Origin: CAZYAK01 sp964645935
GTDB taxonomy: Bacteria > Patescibacteriota > Gracilibacteria > Peribacterales > Peribacteraceae
NCBI GenBank assembly: GCA_964645935.1
Contig: CAZYAK010000024.1
Span: forward strand, 1-19,417
DNA: 19,417 nt
Direction of reading: 5' to 3'
Shown here: positions 6,762 to 14,527 of the stretch, piece by piece
Layout: every line of letters begins with the position of its first letter
How positions within the stretch are numbered: position 1 is the stretch's first letter
Program-made: the position numbers and the translations under genes
The notes under the pieces: model-generated
The model's database searches: none
Told to the model about the DNA's origin: nothing
Seen by the model: only the letters and a program-made list of their open reading frames with translations

Positions 6762-7436
6762 ATGCTGCGCGACCCCTTTCCGCTCCTGCGACCATTCTCC
6801 GGCGAGCTCTCCACGACGGTCTTCGCCAAGGCCGACGACGTGCACGGCGACGCCGCGGCGGCCGAAGCACTCGGCCTCAGGCGCGCTGCGGGCCTGCACC
6901 AGGCGCACGGACGCGAGGTGGCGATCGTGCGCGAGCCCTCCGCACGCACCATCCGCGCGGACGCAATGCTCACGGACGTGAAGGATCTCCTACTCTGCAT
7001 CCGTTGGGCGGACTGCCAGAACTTCGTGGTGCTCGCGCCGGGAAAGGGCGTGGCAGGCGTCATCCACGCCGGCTGGAAAGGCCTACTGGCGGGCGTGATC
7101 CCGGCCACGCTCGAGGCGGTCACGCGCGAGTGGGGGATCGCTCCGGCAGAGCTCGTTGTAGGCGCGGGTCCCTCGCTCTGCGCGCGCTGTGCGGACTTCA
7201 CGGATCCCGCAACGGAACTCCCCGGACTCCCGGAAAACCTGCGTGACGGACGCCATGCAGATCTGCGTGCGTGGGCAGGGAAGCAGTTTTTCAACGGCGG
7301 CGTCTCGTCCGAACGCTTCCAGCGCATGGCATGCTGCACGCGCTGCGAACCCGACATGTTCTGGACCTACCGCGGCGGCCACCGCGAGGAAGTGAAGGCG
7401 GGCCGCACAAACATGCTCACGGCATCACTCCGCTGA
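6762..7436 (+). CDS. pgeF: Polyphenol oxidase / laccase-domain family protein (PgeF/YfiH)
   Basis: A 224-residue member of the PgeF/YfiH/LACC1 family. Relatives act as purine nucleoside phosphorylase/adenosine deaminase, and PgeF in Escherichia coli removes wrongly incorporated L-Ser-containing peptidoglycan precursors. The metal and catalytic residues are visible: H49 in QAHG, C85 in RWADC, and H102 in IHAGWKG. The C-terminal CTRCEPDMFWTYR at 192-204 corresponds to the usual CT..E..FFSYRRD motif, with R-G-G replacing the more common RRD. A possible weak leaderless promoter is TTCACG-16-AAGACT five bases before the ATG. The gene may also be read through from nnrD. Its last 12 bases overlap the end of the convergent lipoprotein gene. 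Confidence 0.9.
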   Translation: MLRDPFPLLRPFSGELSTTVFAKADDVHGDAAAAEALGLRRAAGLHQAHGREVAIVREPSARTIRADAMLTDVKDLLLCIRWADCQNFVVLAPGKGVAGVIHAGWKGLLAGVIPATLEAVTREWGIAPAELVVGAGPSLCARCADFTDPATELPGLPENLRDGRHADLRAWAGKQFFNGGVSSERFQRMACCTRCEPDMFWTYRGGHREEVKAGRTNMLTASLR

Positions 7437-8150
7437 CGCTGCGTCCTCCCCCGAGGGTGTTTCGGTACGCTCGAGGCTCTGCGCGATGCGCCACACGGCG
7501 GTGGCGGCTTCCCGTATGGCGGGCGACGGCGCAGAGAGCATCTTGCGCAGCAGCGCTGTCAGCTGCGTGTTGGCTTCGTGGAACTCCTCGCTCGGGAATT
7601 CGATGCCCGGATGCGCGTCCAAGAGCTCATCCGCTTCCGGCGGGAAGGGCGAGAGCGGCGCGATGCCCTGGATGGCCACAACCCCCTGCTCCGTGGGCAC
7701 GAGCAGCAAGCTCTCCAGGAACGTGAGCCCCTCGTACGGGCGCCCGAAGCCGATGGCGTACACCGCCTTGCCGCCGTCGCCGCGCAGCACCACCTCGCAT
7801 ACGTGCGGTTCGGCGAAGTTCACGGGGAGATACGTGCCCTCACCCTCCAGCATGGTGCACGATGGCTGGTCCGCGAGCGCTTCTGCGAAGCCCGCGGGCA
7901 GCGACCAGTCCGCGATCCCTTCTGGGATATGGCCCTCTGGGACAAAGAAGCCGTACGTCTTATCCGTGCCACCATCCCAGACGATGGACTGATCCTCCAC
8001 GTCCTCAGACTCCACCGTAAGGGCGGAAGGGTGCAGGAAGCGGACGCCGAGCACCGGCGCATCGATCATGGACCACGGCGGCGCGGCGGGCGCGGAGCCG
8101 CAGGCAGCGAGGAGCAGGAGAAGTGCGGGGAGTGTGCGGCGGATCGTCAT
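7425..8150 (-). CDS. Predicted lipoprotein of unknown function
   Basis: A 241-residue protein with a classic lipoprotein signal: MTIRR, a leucine-rich core and the lipobox L14-A15-A16-C17, so C17 should be lipidated and the rest anchored outside the membrane. The mature part has alternating strands (GVRFLHPSALTVESED, KTYGFFVPEGHIPEG, THVCEVVLRG-like VCEVVLRGDGGK) and two cysteines (in PSCTM and HVCEV) that may pair. I do not recognise the family. The start at 8150 is picked over an ATG six codons upstream because a promoter CTGACA-17-TAGCAT ends seven bases before 8150. The acidic tail SGEDAASAE overlaps the end of the PgeF gene on the other strand by 12 bases. Confidence 0.82.
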   Translation of the reverse strand: MTIRRTLPALLLLLAACGSAPAAPPWSMIDAPVLGVRFLHPSALTVESEDVEDQSIVWDGGTDKTYGFFVPEGHIPEGIADWSLPAGFAEALADQPSCTMLEGEGTYLPVNFAEPHVCEVVLRGDGGKAVYAIGFGRPYEGLTFLESLLLVPTEQGVVAIQGIAPLSPFPPEADELLDAHPGIEFPSEEFHEANTQLTALLRKMLSAPSPAIREAATAVWRIAQSLERTETPSGEDAASAE

Positions 8151-8157
8151 GCCCGCC

Positions 8158-8186
8158 ATGCTACGCAACGGAGGCGGCGTTGTCAG
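8158..8186 (-). promoter_or_regulatory. Promoter of the leaderless lipoprotein gene
   Basis: On the minus strand CTGACA (8186-8181), a 17-base spacer and TAGCAT (8163-8158). The ATG at 8150 begins seven bases further on. This decides the start codon in favour of 8150. Confidence 0.7.
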
Positions 8187-8564
8187 GGTCGGGTCATTTC
8201 GCGCGGGAAATCGGTGGCGACTGCGCGCGCGCTCACGTAGCCTCGGGGCGTCTCGGCGACACGTGAGGACAGATTACGTTTCTTCTCTGATTCGCGCTTT
8301 GGGAGGCTTAATCGTTCCGCACCGTGGTGCGGGGCTGCGGTCACCCACCTGGATATTCCAGGGATAAAGCGTCTCTGTCCCACGGTCGTTGGGCATGCTC
8401 GCGCTTCGCGCGTACAGAGCGGGAACCCTGCCGGGGCCCACGATATCCACTCCAAAAAGACGAATTACTGGTGTGCCAGGCAAGAACCTGGGTATAAAAA
8501 TGTCATGGATATTTGACGTACGGGCCCTGGGGACGCAAAGTGTTCCCCTTTACTCCGATTCTCC
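8187..8564. other. Non-coding stretch rich in inverted repeats; candidate structured RNA, class unknown
   Basis: No convincing gene lies here on either strand. Several hairpins can be read: CCGCACC/GGTGCGG around 8318-8333; CCTGGA/TCCAGG (8348-8362); CTCTGT (8373-8378) with ACAGAG (8414-8419), enclosing CGCGC/GCGCG; and CCAGG/CCTGG (8476-8491 area). Longer-range pairings are possible: TGGATAT (8350-8356) with ATATCCA (8443-8449), and TTTGGGAG (8298-8305) with CTCCAAA (8451-8457). This nested layout of about 160 bases is reminiscent of a 6S-type rod, but I cannot match the conserved bubble, and RNase P, tmRNA and SRP signatures are absent. Two promoter-like pairs precede the next gene (TATAAA at 8493-8498; TTGACG-17-CAAAGT at 8513-8541). 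Confidence 0.35.
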
Positions 8565-8897
8565 ATGCCCCAACCCCGGAGCGTCAGCCGCCAGTATGGC
8601 GAGCTACTTGGGCGCCTGCCCCCGCAGTACCGGGAGCTGGTGGAGAACCTGCGCATGCGCCGGGCCGCGCTGCTGAACCTCCTGGAGCAGGACGTCGCCG
8701 CGGCGGTGCACACCGCCAACGAGCAGGTGGCTCTCACGACCGAGGCTCTGCACGCCTTCCGGCACGACCGCCTGCGACTCGCCGCTGTGCGTGCGTACCG
8801 CAACGAGCTCTTCCTCATTATCGGAGAAGGGAAGCGGCACCTCCTCGGTATCGCCACGACGGAACACGGTGCTGTGTCGGGTAAGCGGCTGGAGTAA
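8565..8897 (+). CDS. Small helical protein of unknown function
   Basis: A 110-residue, largely alpha-helical, charged and leucine-rich protein (QYRELVENLRMRRAALLNLLEQDVAAAVHTANEQVALTTEAL is split here only by its own heptad-like pattern between residues 22 and 63). There is no signal peptide or membrane segment. I do not recognise a family. Only nine bases separate its TAA from the dGTPase ATG, and that TAA forms the first half of the dGTPase -10 hexamer. No Shine-Dalgarno is seen; the sequence before the ATG is pyrimidine-rich. Amino-acid composition and tight spacing support a real gene, but a shorter or different start is possible. Confidence 0.6.
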   Translation: MPQPRSVSRQYGELLGRLPPQYRELVENLRMRRAALLNLLEQDVAAAVHTANEQVALTTEALHAFRHDRLRLAAVRAYRNELFLIIGEGKRHLLGIATTEHGAVSGKRLE

Positions 8898-8900
8898 TCT
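8895..8900 (+). promoter_or_regulatory. -10 element of the leaderless dGTPase gene
   Basis: TAATCT, six bases before the ATG at 8907. It overlaps the TAA stop of the preceding gene. The -35 region is weak. Confidence 0.5.
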
Positions 8901-8906
8901 GGATCC

Positions 8907-10022
8907 ATGCAGAGGCTCTCCGAACGATTGTCGGCTGCCACCTCCATCCTGGCTCTCTACGCTGTGCCGCACCGCTCGCCGCTCGGACGCGAGCTGGAGG
9001 AGGAGGCTGACGATACGCGCTTCCCGTTTCAGCGCGACCGCGCGCGCATCGTGCACACGCAGGCGTTCAGGAGACTGCTCGGGAAGACTCAGGTGTTCGT
9101 GGCCGGAGAAGGGGACCACTATCGCACCCGTCTCACACACACGCTGGAGGTGGCACAGATTGCACGCGACGTGGCGCGGACCCTGCGGCTCAACGAAGAC
9201 CTGGCCGAGTGCATCGCTCTCGCCCACGATCTCGGGCATCCGCCGTTCGGCCACCGCGGCGAACGGGCGCTGGACGAGTGGCTGCACACACACGGCTCCG
9301 CATTCGAGCACAACGAGCAGTCGATCAGGATCGTCACGCTCCTGGAGCGCCACACCGAAGGACGGTCCGGCTTGAATCTCAGCCGCGAGGTGCTGGAGGG
9401 CTTGCGCAAGCACGGCACGTCCGCGGAGCGCGGGGGCCGCGCGCTGAGCCTGGAAGCCCAAGCCGTGAACCTGGCCGACGAGATCGCCTACACCGCCCAC
9501 GACTGCGAAGACGGGCTGCGGGCGGGGCTCTTCACACACGCAGATCTCTGCGCCGTGCCGCTGGCCAAGCGTGCATGCGCCCGCGCCGACGAACGCGGCA
9601 CGGAGCTCCGCGGCTCGCTTACCCACTTGCTCGTGACGGACCTCTACGAGGAGACGGCCCGGCGCCTGAGCACCGGACGCGTCGCGTCGCGGGAGGACGT
9701 GTACGCCGCAGCGACCCCGCTGGTGGACGTGTCACCGGCCATACGTACGTCGCTTTCGGCGCTGCGCGCGTTCCTCAGCGCCAGCATGTATGAGCACCAG
9801 CAGGTGACGTCCAGAGGCGAGGCGGGCCGACGTATCGTGCGGGAACTCTGCGATGCCTATCTCTCCAGCCCGCCGGCCAAGGTGACGGAGCTACAACAGC
9901 GCACCGGCGCGGACCTCCCCAACGCCGTGAAGGACTACGTCGCCGGCATGACCGACGCCTACGCCACCGAGCAACTGGAGACACTCACGGGCGTGAACCA
10001 GGGCAGCGTCAGCACCTTCTGA
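8907..10022 (+). CDS. dgt: Deoxyguanosinetriphosphate triphosphohydrolase-like protein (dGTPase, HD domain)
   Basis: A 371-residue HD-domain dNTP triphosphohydrolase, which splits dNTPs to deoxynucleosides and triphosphate and thereby tunes the DNA precursor pool. Motifs are in order: RDRARIVHTQAFRRLLGKTQVF at about 43-64 is the typical substrate-site start; the metal ligands are H78 (RLTHTLEV), H107-D108 (AHDLGHPPFGHRGE) and D191 (DEIAYTAHDCEDGL), the HD quartet; FEHNEQSIRIVT at 133-144 is also family-typical. All catalytic residues are present. The length fits the shorter dGTPase-like (type 2) group more than the 500-residue Escherichia coli enzyme. The ATG at 8907 lies six bases after TAATCT. 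Confidence 0.94.
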   Translation: MQRLSERLSAATSILALYAVPHRSPLGRELEEEADDTRFPFQRDRARIVHTQAFRRLLGKTQVFVAGEGDHYRTRLTHTLEVAQIARDVARTLRLNEDLAECIALAHDLGHPPFGHRGERALDEWLHTHGSAFEHNEQSIRIVTLLERHTEGRSGLNLSREVLEGLRKHGTSAERGGRALSLEAQAVNLADEIAYTAHDCEDGLRAGLFTHADLCAVPLAKRACARADERGTELRGSLTHLLVTDLYEETARRLSTGRVASREDVYAAATPLVDVSPAIRTSLSALRAFLSASMYEHQQVTSRGEAGRRIVRELCDAYLSSPPAKVTELQQRTGADLPNAVKDYVAGMTDAYATEQLETLTGVNQGSVSTF

Positions 10023-10122
10023 GGCGGTATTCGGGCGGTTATGCCCATCGGATCGGAAACGCAGGTTTTGACGTATAGAAGAGGATAGTCGGGCATCTCT
10101 CCCTCCAGGATGCACTGAGTTC

Positions 10123-10151
10123 TTGACATAGTTAGTATTATTAACTAACTT
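10123..10151 (+). promoter_or_regulatory. Promoter of the MarR-DUF2339 operon, leaderless
   Basis: TTGACA (10123-10128, perfect), a 17-base spacer and TAACTT (10146-10151). The ATG at 10158 is six bases later. The A+T-rich spacer contrasts sharply with its surroundings. The rest of the gap from 10023 holds no gene. Confidence 0.85.
10130..10150 (+). promoter_or_regulatory. Probable MarR autoregulatory operator
   Basis: A 21-base inverted repeat: AGTTAGT (10130-10136), seven bases, ACTAACT (10144-10150). It fills the spacer and overlaps the -10, the ideal place for repression by a dimeric winged-helix regulator such as the MarR protein encoded immediately downstream. Binding is inferred. Confidence 0.75.
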
Positions 10152-10157
10152 TATCCC

Positions 10158-10625
10158 ATGCCCAAAGAATCCCTTCCCCATCCCGATGAGCAAGCGTTCG
10201 TCCTGCTCACGCAGGCAGCCGCCCTCTCGCGCCGTATGGCCGAAGCAGAGCTGGTGACCTGCCGCATCACGGTGGCGGAGTACTCACTGCTGCGTATCAT
10301 GCAAAACACCCCCAACGTCACAGCGAGTGAGGCCGGCAAGCGCCTCTACGCAAGCGCTCCCTCCGTGGCACAGCTGGTGAAGAGCTTGGAGCGCAAGGGC
10401 CTGATGCGCCGCACCCAAGACGCCAAGGACACCCGCCGACAGCACATGCGTCTCACGCCCGCGGGCATCACTATCATCAATCGGGCGCGCGCCACGATCC
10501 AGAAGGCGCTCCGGAAGCTTAGGCTCTCGGACCCGATGCTCGAGTCGCTCACGCGCGACCTCTCCACTCTGCTCTCTTCCCTCTCCCCCTATGGCGACCA
10601 CGCCATTGAAACCTATCAGCGCTGA
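10158..10625 (+). CDS. MarR family transcriptional regulator
   Basis: A 155-residue dimeric winged helix-turn-helix repressor. The DNA-binding core spans about 38-105: ITVAEYSLLRIMQNTPNVTASEAGKRL, then the recognition helix SAPSVAQLVKSLERKGLMRR, and the wing with the family signature DAKDTRRQHMRLTPAG (D91 and R93-R94). The flanking helices are the dimerisation region. Its own promoter contains a 7-7-7 inverted repeat, so autoregulation is likely. The effector is unknown. The last 35 bases overlap the DUF2339 gene in another frame, which makes the two an obligate operon and suggests the regulator controls the membrane proteins downstream. Confidence 0.93.
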   Translation: MPKESLPHPDEQAFVLLTQAAALSRRMAEAELVTCRITVAEYSLLRIMQNTPNVTASEAGKRLYASAPSVAQLVKSLERKGLMRRTQDAKDTRRQHMRLTPAGITIINRARATIQKALRKLRLSDPMLESLTRDLSTLLSSLSPYGDHAIETYQR

Positions 10626-13281
10626 CCAGTGGCGGCGCATCTCCTCCGGTCTCGGCCTGGCCTGGTGGGCCTGTATGCTGCTGCTCCTTCCGCTCGGGTT
10701 CGTCGCGCTCGGCTTTACCGCCTTCGGCGGCGCGGAAGCGCTGCACGCGTGGCTGGGCGTGCTGCCGCCGCTCCTCGGCACCCTGGGGATCGCCCGCATC
10801 CGGAGCGTGGCACGCGAGATGGCAGGCACGGCCGCGCCCCTGGCGGCACCGGCACCCGAGTCCCCGCGCAAGCGGATGGACGCCGATATCGTTAACCCGC
10901 CGGTGACGTGGGATCGCTCCGCCGTGGGCAAGCTGGAAGCCACGCACCTTCCCGAGCCCGTGACTGCGCCCCGTCCCAAAAAAACGGCGGCTGCATCCGC
11001 TCCGGCCCGGAGCTCCGTGGACTGGGAACAATGGGTGGGCCAGAAACTCATGCAGAAGGTGGGCATCCTCATCGTGCTCGTGGGTATGGTGGTATTCCTC
11101 AAGTACTCGTTCGACAACCGCCTCATCGGCGAGCTCGGGCGCATCGCACTCGCAGCGGCAGCGGCCATCGGACTGCTTGGAGCGGGGGAGTGGTTCCACC
11201 GCAAGTACGGCGCGTGGGCGCAGACCTTCACCGGAGCAGGCCTCACGCTCGCGTACTTCACGGTGTGGGCCGCGCACGTGTTCTACCGTGAAGAACTGTA
11301 CATACAGCACGGCATCACGGTGTCACCGGCTTTGGCCATGATGCTCTACGCACTCATCACCATCATCGGCGCCGCTGCTGCCACCCGCTACCGCTCGCAG
11401 AGCATCGCGTGGTTCACCATGCTCGGCGGCTACCTGACGCCCCTCCTCATCAGCCTGCCGCAGGATGCCTTGGCTACACTCACCGTGTACCTGGCTCTGC
11501 TCACCGCGGGCGTGCTGACGCTCTCGTGGCATCGCAAATGGACGTATCTGCCGCTGGCGTCGTTCGTGCTCACGATGTGCTACCTCTTCGGGCGCGTGTA
11601 TTCCGCGCAGTTCCTCTCTGACTTCGGGCAGATCGTCATCGCCGTGGGGTTCTTCGCCCTCTTTGCACTGCCGCCGCTTCTGTCGCAGTTCCGCCTCAAG
11701 CGCGCCGCAGATCATGATGACCTCTCACTTATTCTCCTCAACGGCGTCGCCGGGTTCCTGGCCGTGGTGGACGCGTCGGGCGGCTTCGGGGGCGATTTTG
11801 TAGGGCTCATCTCCCTCGTGCTCGCAGCGTTCTACATCGTGCTCGCGGGCACGGCGCTCAAGAAGCGCTCGGAGGACGCGCTGCTCGTACACGCGTACCT
11901 CCTCAGCGGCATTGGGCTGATTGCGCTCGCACTCTACGCGCAGATGACGTGGACGTGGGTAGCCGCAGGCTGGGCACCGTTCTCGGTACTGTTGGTCTGG
12001 ATGGCCGTGCGTCTGGAGCGCAAGCGCGTGCTGGAGTGCGCCATGGCACTGCTCGCGGGCTCGCTGCTGTTTCTCTTCATCAACACCCCGCTCACGGGCG
12101 CCGCGCCCGAGGCGCTGTGGCATCCGTTCACGTCGCACTGGGCGCTGCTCAGCTACGCGGTGTTCGGCTCGCTGGTGTGCTGGATTGTCGCGCTGCAGCG
12201 GCTTCCGGCCAAACTGCTGCCGTCCCAGAACTTCCGCGCGGACACGATGCCCCTGCTGCACGCCGTGGTCGCAGTGATCGTCTTCTTGGCCGTCACCTTC
12301 GAAGCCACGGGCCTCCAGTGGGCGATCACACTGCCGTTGGCATTCTCGTACCTCGCGTTCTCCGTCGCCGCCATGGCCGCGTTCGTCTTTACGGGAGTGA
12401 CGGTGTGGTTTGTCGCCGCGCTTGCCGCGCAGGTGCTGGTGCTGCTCTTCACGTTCGCGTTTGGGCAGACCTCCGGACTCACTGTCTTCGGCGGCTCGGC
12501 GATGCCCTTTATCCACCCATGGGCCGGTGTGTCGCTGGTGTCGATGTGCGCGATGATCGGCCTGCTGCTGGCTATGCAACGCCGTCCCGGCCATGCACTC
12601 AACTCGGGCGCCATGCGCGGGCTCATCATCGCCCTCGCATGCTCGCAGGTGTGGCTGCACGTGAGCGTGGAGATCCTGCATCTCCAGGCGCGCCTCTACT
12701 GGACCGACCTCATGCTGCACCGCGCGCTCAGCGTATGGTGGATTGCCTTCTCCGTGCCGCTGTTTGCTTGGGCGCTGCAGTCTAAAAAGGAGTTCATCCT
12801 GCGTGCCGCGATCTTCGCGCTGTGCATCCCACTGGCGAAGGATCTCATCCTGCTCCTGGACGGGCGCGGTGAGCTGCATGAACTGGCCCTGTGGACTGCG
12901 CTGCCGCTCGGCACCCTCCTTCTTGGCACACAGCGCAAGGCTGTCACACTCATCCGTGCAGGCGTCATCATGCTCGGTGCCACGATGGCCGCAGACATGC
13001 TGCACACACTCTCCAGCGACGCCGGCTTGCTGCGCACCGTCTGGTGGGCCGTCACCGCGCTGATCACCATTTCCATTGGCTTCCAGACGCGCGAGGCGCT
13101 GATCCGACACCTGGCCATTGGTATGTTCGGCGCTACGGTCATTAAGCTCATGGTGTTCGATTTTGCCGCGCTCTCTACTGGAGTCCGCATCCTCGCGTCT
13201 ATCGTGACGGGCCTGCTACTCATCGGCGCGTCGTACCTGTACCAGCGCTTCAACTCCCGCGTGACCTCCCCGTCCCGCTGA
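10591..13281 (+). CDS. DUF2339 family polytopic membrane protein
   Basis: An 896-residue protein that is mostly transmembrane helices. After two N-terminal hydrophobic segments (about 20-68) comes an Ala/Pro-rich linker (75-142), then the DUF2339 hallmark: WEQWVGQKLMQKVGILIV at 145-162, KYSFDNRLIGELGRIAL, the FTGAGLTLAYFTVW segment and the LGGYLTPLL motif. More than twenty further helices follow to the C-terminus. The function of the family is unknown; it is often next to DUF3999 genes, as proposed here. The ATG lies 35 bases inside the MarR gene with no Shine-Dalgarno but a long pyrimidine-rich tract (about 10562-10590), so translation may depend on coupling with marR. A downstream start is possible. 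The next gene follows after 29 bases. Confidence 0.92.
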   Translation: MATTPLKPISADQWRRISSGLGLAWWACMLLLLPLGFVALGFTAFGGAEALHAWLGVLPPLLGTLGIARIRSVAREMAGTAAPLAAPAPESPRKRMDADIVNPPVTWDRSAVGKLEATHLPEPVTAPRPKKTAAASAPARSSVDWEQWVGQKLMQKVGILIVLVGMVVFLKYSFDNRLIGELGRIALAAAAAIGLLGAGEWFHRKYGAWAQTFTGAGLTLAYFTVWAAHVFYREELYIQHGITVSPALAMMLYALITIIGAAAATRYRSQSIAWFTMLGGYLTPLLISLPQDALATLTVYLALLTAGVLTLSWHRKWTYLPLASFVLTMCYLFGRVYSAQFLSDFGQIVIAVGFFALFALPPLLSQFRLKRAADHDDLSLILLNGVAGFLAVVDASGGFGGDFVGLISLVLAAFYIVLAGTALKKRSEDALLVHAYLLSGIGLIALALYAQMTWTWVAAGWAPFSVLLVWMAVRLERKRVLECAMALLAGSLLFLFINTPLTGAAPEALWHPFTSHWALLSYAVFGSLVCWIVALQRLPAKLLPSQNFRADTMPLLHAVVAVIVFLAVTFEATGLQWAITLPLAFSYLAFSVAAMAAFVFTGVTVWFVAALAAQVLVLLFTFAFGQTSGLTVFGGSAMPFIHPWAGVSLVSMCAMIGLLLAMQRRPGHALNSGAMRGLIIALACSQVWLHVSVEILHLQARLYWTDLMLHRALSVWWIAFSVPLFAWALQSKKEFILRAAIFALCIPLAKDLILLLDGRGELHELALWTALPLGTLLLGTQRKAVTLIRAGVIMLGATMAADMLHTLSSDAGLLRTVWWAVTALITISIGFQTREALIRHLAIGMFGATVIKLMVFDFAALSTGVRILASIVTGLLLIGASYLYQRFNSRVTSPSR

Positions 13282-13310
13282 CCCGCGCGTCCGCATCCCC
13301 CTTCTCTCCC

Positions 13311-14471
13311 ATGCGTCTCCACTCCGCTTCCGCCCTCGCCTTCGCTCTGCTTCTGCTGCCACTGGCCGCGTCGGCACAGAGTGCAACCACGATCCGCGAC
13401 GTCCTGGTTTCCCCCGTGAACCTCGCCACGCCCGTGGAAGTGGAGTTGGATTCCGCCGCGCTCGCTAACGCCGGTGCCGCGTACCTGGTGACCGACAGCA
13501 ACGGCACGGCCGTCGCGTCGCGCATCCTGGATGACGAGACCGACCTGATGCCCCAGGCGACGTTCGACCGCGTGCCGCAAGCTGCAGACACCGTGCCGCG
13601 CACGGAAGTAGGGCAGATGCTGGATACCGACTACGGCACGGTGTTCCAGCCGGAAACCGCCAGCGAGTATGTCTTTGCCTTTCACTTCGCCAAACCTGTC
13701 TCCGCACGGCGGCTGGAACTTGATCTGGACGGCGGAACGCTAGAATCCGTGCGCGTGCGCATCGGGCGCTCGGCATCCGCGCTCAAGGACGCCGCCGTAG
13801 GGGCGCCATCTGGCACCACGCTCGCGCTCTCAGGCGAGCAGGCCACGCACTACGAGATCCGCGTCCGCGTCCGTGAGGGCGTATTGCGCATCTCCCGCAT
13901 GGCGCTCTCCTCACAGCGCACGCGCGTCGTCTTCGTCGCGCGCAAAAATGCGACATACCGCCTGCTCTCGGGCCACGCGTCATTCCCCATGCCCGAGTGG
14001 GAGGAGTCGCCGCCCGTGCAAACACGTATCGGGAAGCTCGGTCCGGTGCGCCCCGCGACGGAGGTGGAGCTGCGTGACGACCACGATGGCGTACCCACCA
14101 CGCGCGACATCTGCCCGCTGGCCTGGGATCCCGGCCAAGAAGACCGCGACGGCGACGGCTTTGGGGATGCATGCGATGCGTGCGCGGCTGCCGCGGACAA
14201 AGAGCAGAAGGACTCAGACCGCGACGGGGTGGGCGACGCATGCGAGGACGCCGACAAGGACGGCGCCATCAACGCACTGGATAACTGCCCGGGCACTGTA
14301 AACGGCGAGCAGCTCGACGAGGACCACGACGGCCTCGGCAATGCGTGCGACCCATCCGACGACCGCTGGAGTGAGACACGCCCCTGGCTGCTCTACGTCA
14401 GCATGGCCGCGATCATCGTGGCGCTGGCGGGACTGGGCGTGATCATCCTCAAGCGGACCCCCAAGGAGTGA
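13311..14471 (+). CDS. DUF3999-like membrane-anchored protein with thrombospondin type 3 repeats
   Basis: A 386-residue exported protein. Residues 1-22 are a signal peptide (core FALLLLPL, cleavage after ASA). Residues 25-250 are beta-rich (VLVSPVNLATPVEVELDS, FAFHFAKPVSARRLELDLDGG) and resemble the DUF3999 proteins commonly encoded beside DUF2339. Residues about 254-353 are Asp-rich calcium-binding thrombospondin type 3 repeats with paired cysteines: DRDGDGFGDACD, DSDRDGVGDACEDADKDG, DNCPG, DEDHDGLGNACD. A transmembrane helix at about 361-382 and a short KRTPKE tail complete the protein, giving an outward-facing, membrane-tethered topology. It is third in the MarR operon, suggesting a complex with the DUF2339 protein. 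The DUF3999 assignment rests on position and general pattern; TSP3 repeats are clear. Confidence 0.82.
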   Translation: MRLHSASALAFALLLLPLAASAQSATTIRDVLVSPVNLATPVEVELDSAALANAGAAYLVTDSNGTAVASRILDDETDLMPQATFDRVPQAADTVPRTEVGQMLDTDYGTVFQPETASEYVFAFHFAKPVSARRLELDLDGGTLESVRVRIGRSASALKDAAVGAPSGTTLALSGEQATHYEIRVRVREGVLRISRMALSSQRTRVVFVARKNATYRLLSGHASFPMPEWEESPPVQTRIGKLGPVRPATEVELRDDHDGVPTTRDICPLAWDPGQEDRDGDGFGDACDACAAAADKEQKDSDRDGVGDACEDADKDGAINALDNCPGTVNGEQLDEDHDGLGNACDPSDDRWSETRPWLLYVSMAAIIVALAGLGVIILKRTPKE

Positions 14472-14496
14472 CAGTGGGCTGCGTCGGATCGCATAA

Positions 14497-14525
14497 TCGT
14501 CAAACACTCGTAAATAATGTACAAT
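14497..14525 (+). promoter_or_regulatory. Possible promoter of the structured leader of the secreted protein gene
   Basis: TCGTCA (14497-14502), a 17-base spacer and TACAAT (14520-14525). The transcript would start near 14532, at the base of the first hairpin, giving a leader of about 160 bases before the ATG at 14692. Confidence 0.45.
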
Positions 14526-14527
14526 AT

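Noticed and set aside
8476..8500. Intrinsic terminator at the CCAGG/CCTGG hairpin
   Set aside because: On the plus strand it is followed by GTATAAAAA and not by T; on the minus strand the T-run precedes the hairpin.
8389..8676. Reading frame through the non-coding stretch into the 110-residue gene
   Set aside because: No start signal, atypical composition (many C, W, P, S) and overlap with a more protein-like frame.
11725..13110. 461-codon open frame antisense to the DUF2339 gene
   Set aside because: Composition is extremely rich in R, H, Q and E with no recognisable motif, as expected for the complement of a hydrophobic membrane protein gene.
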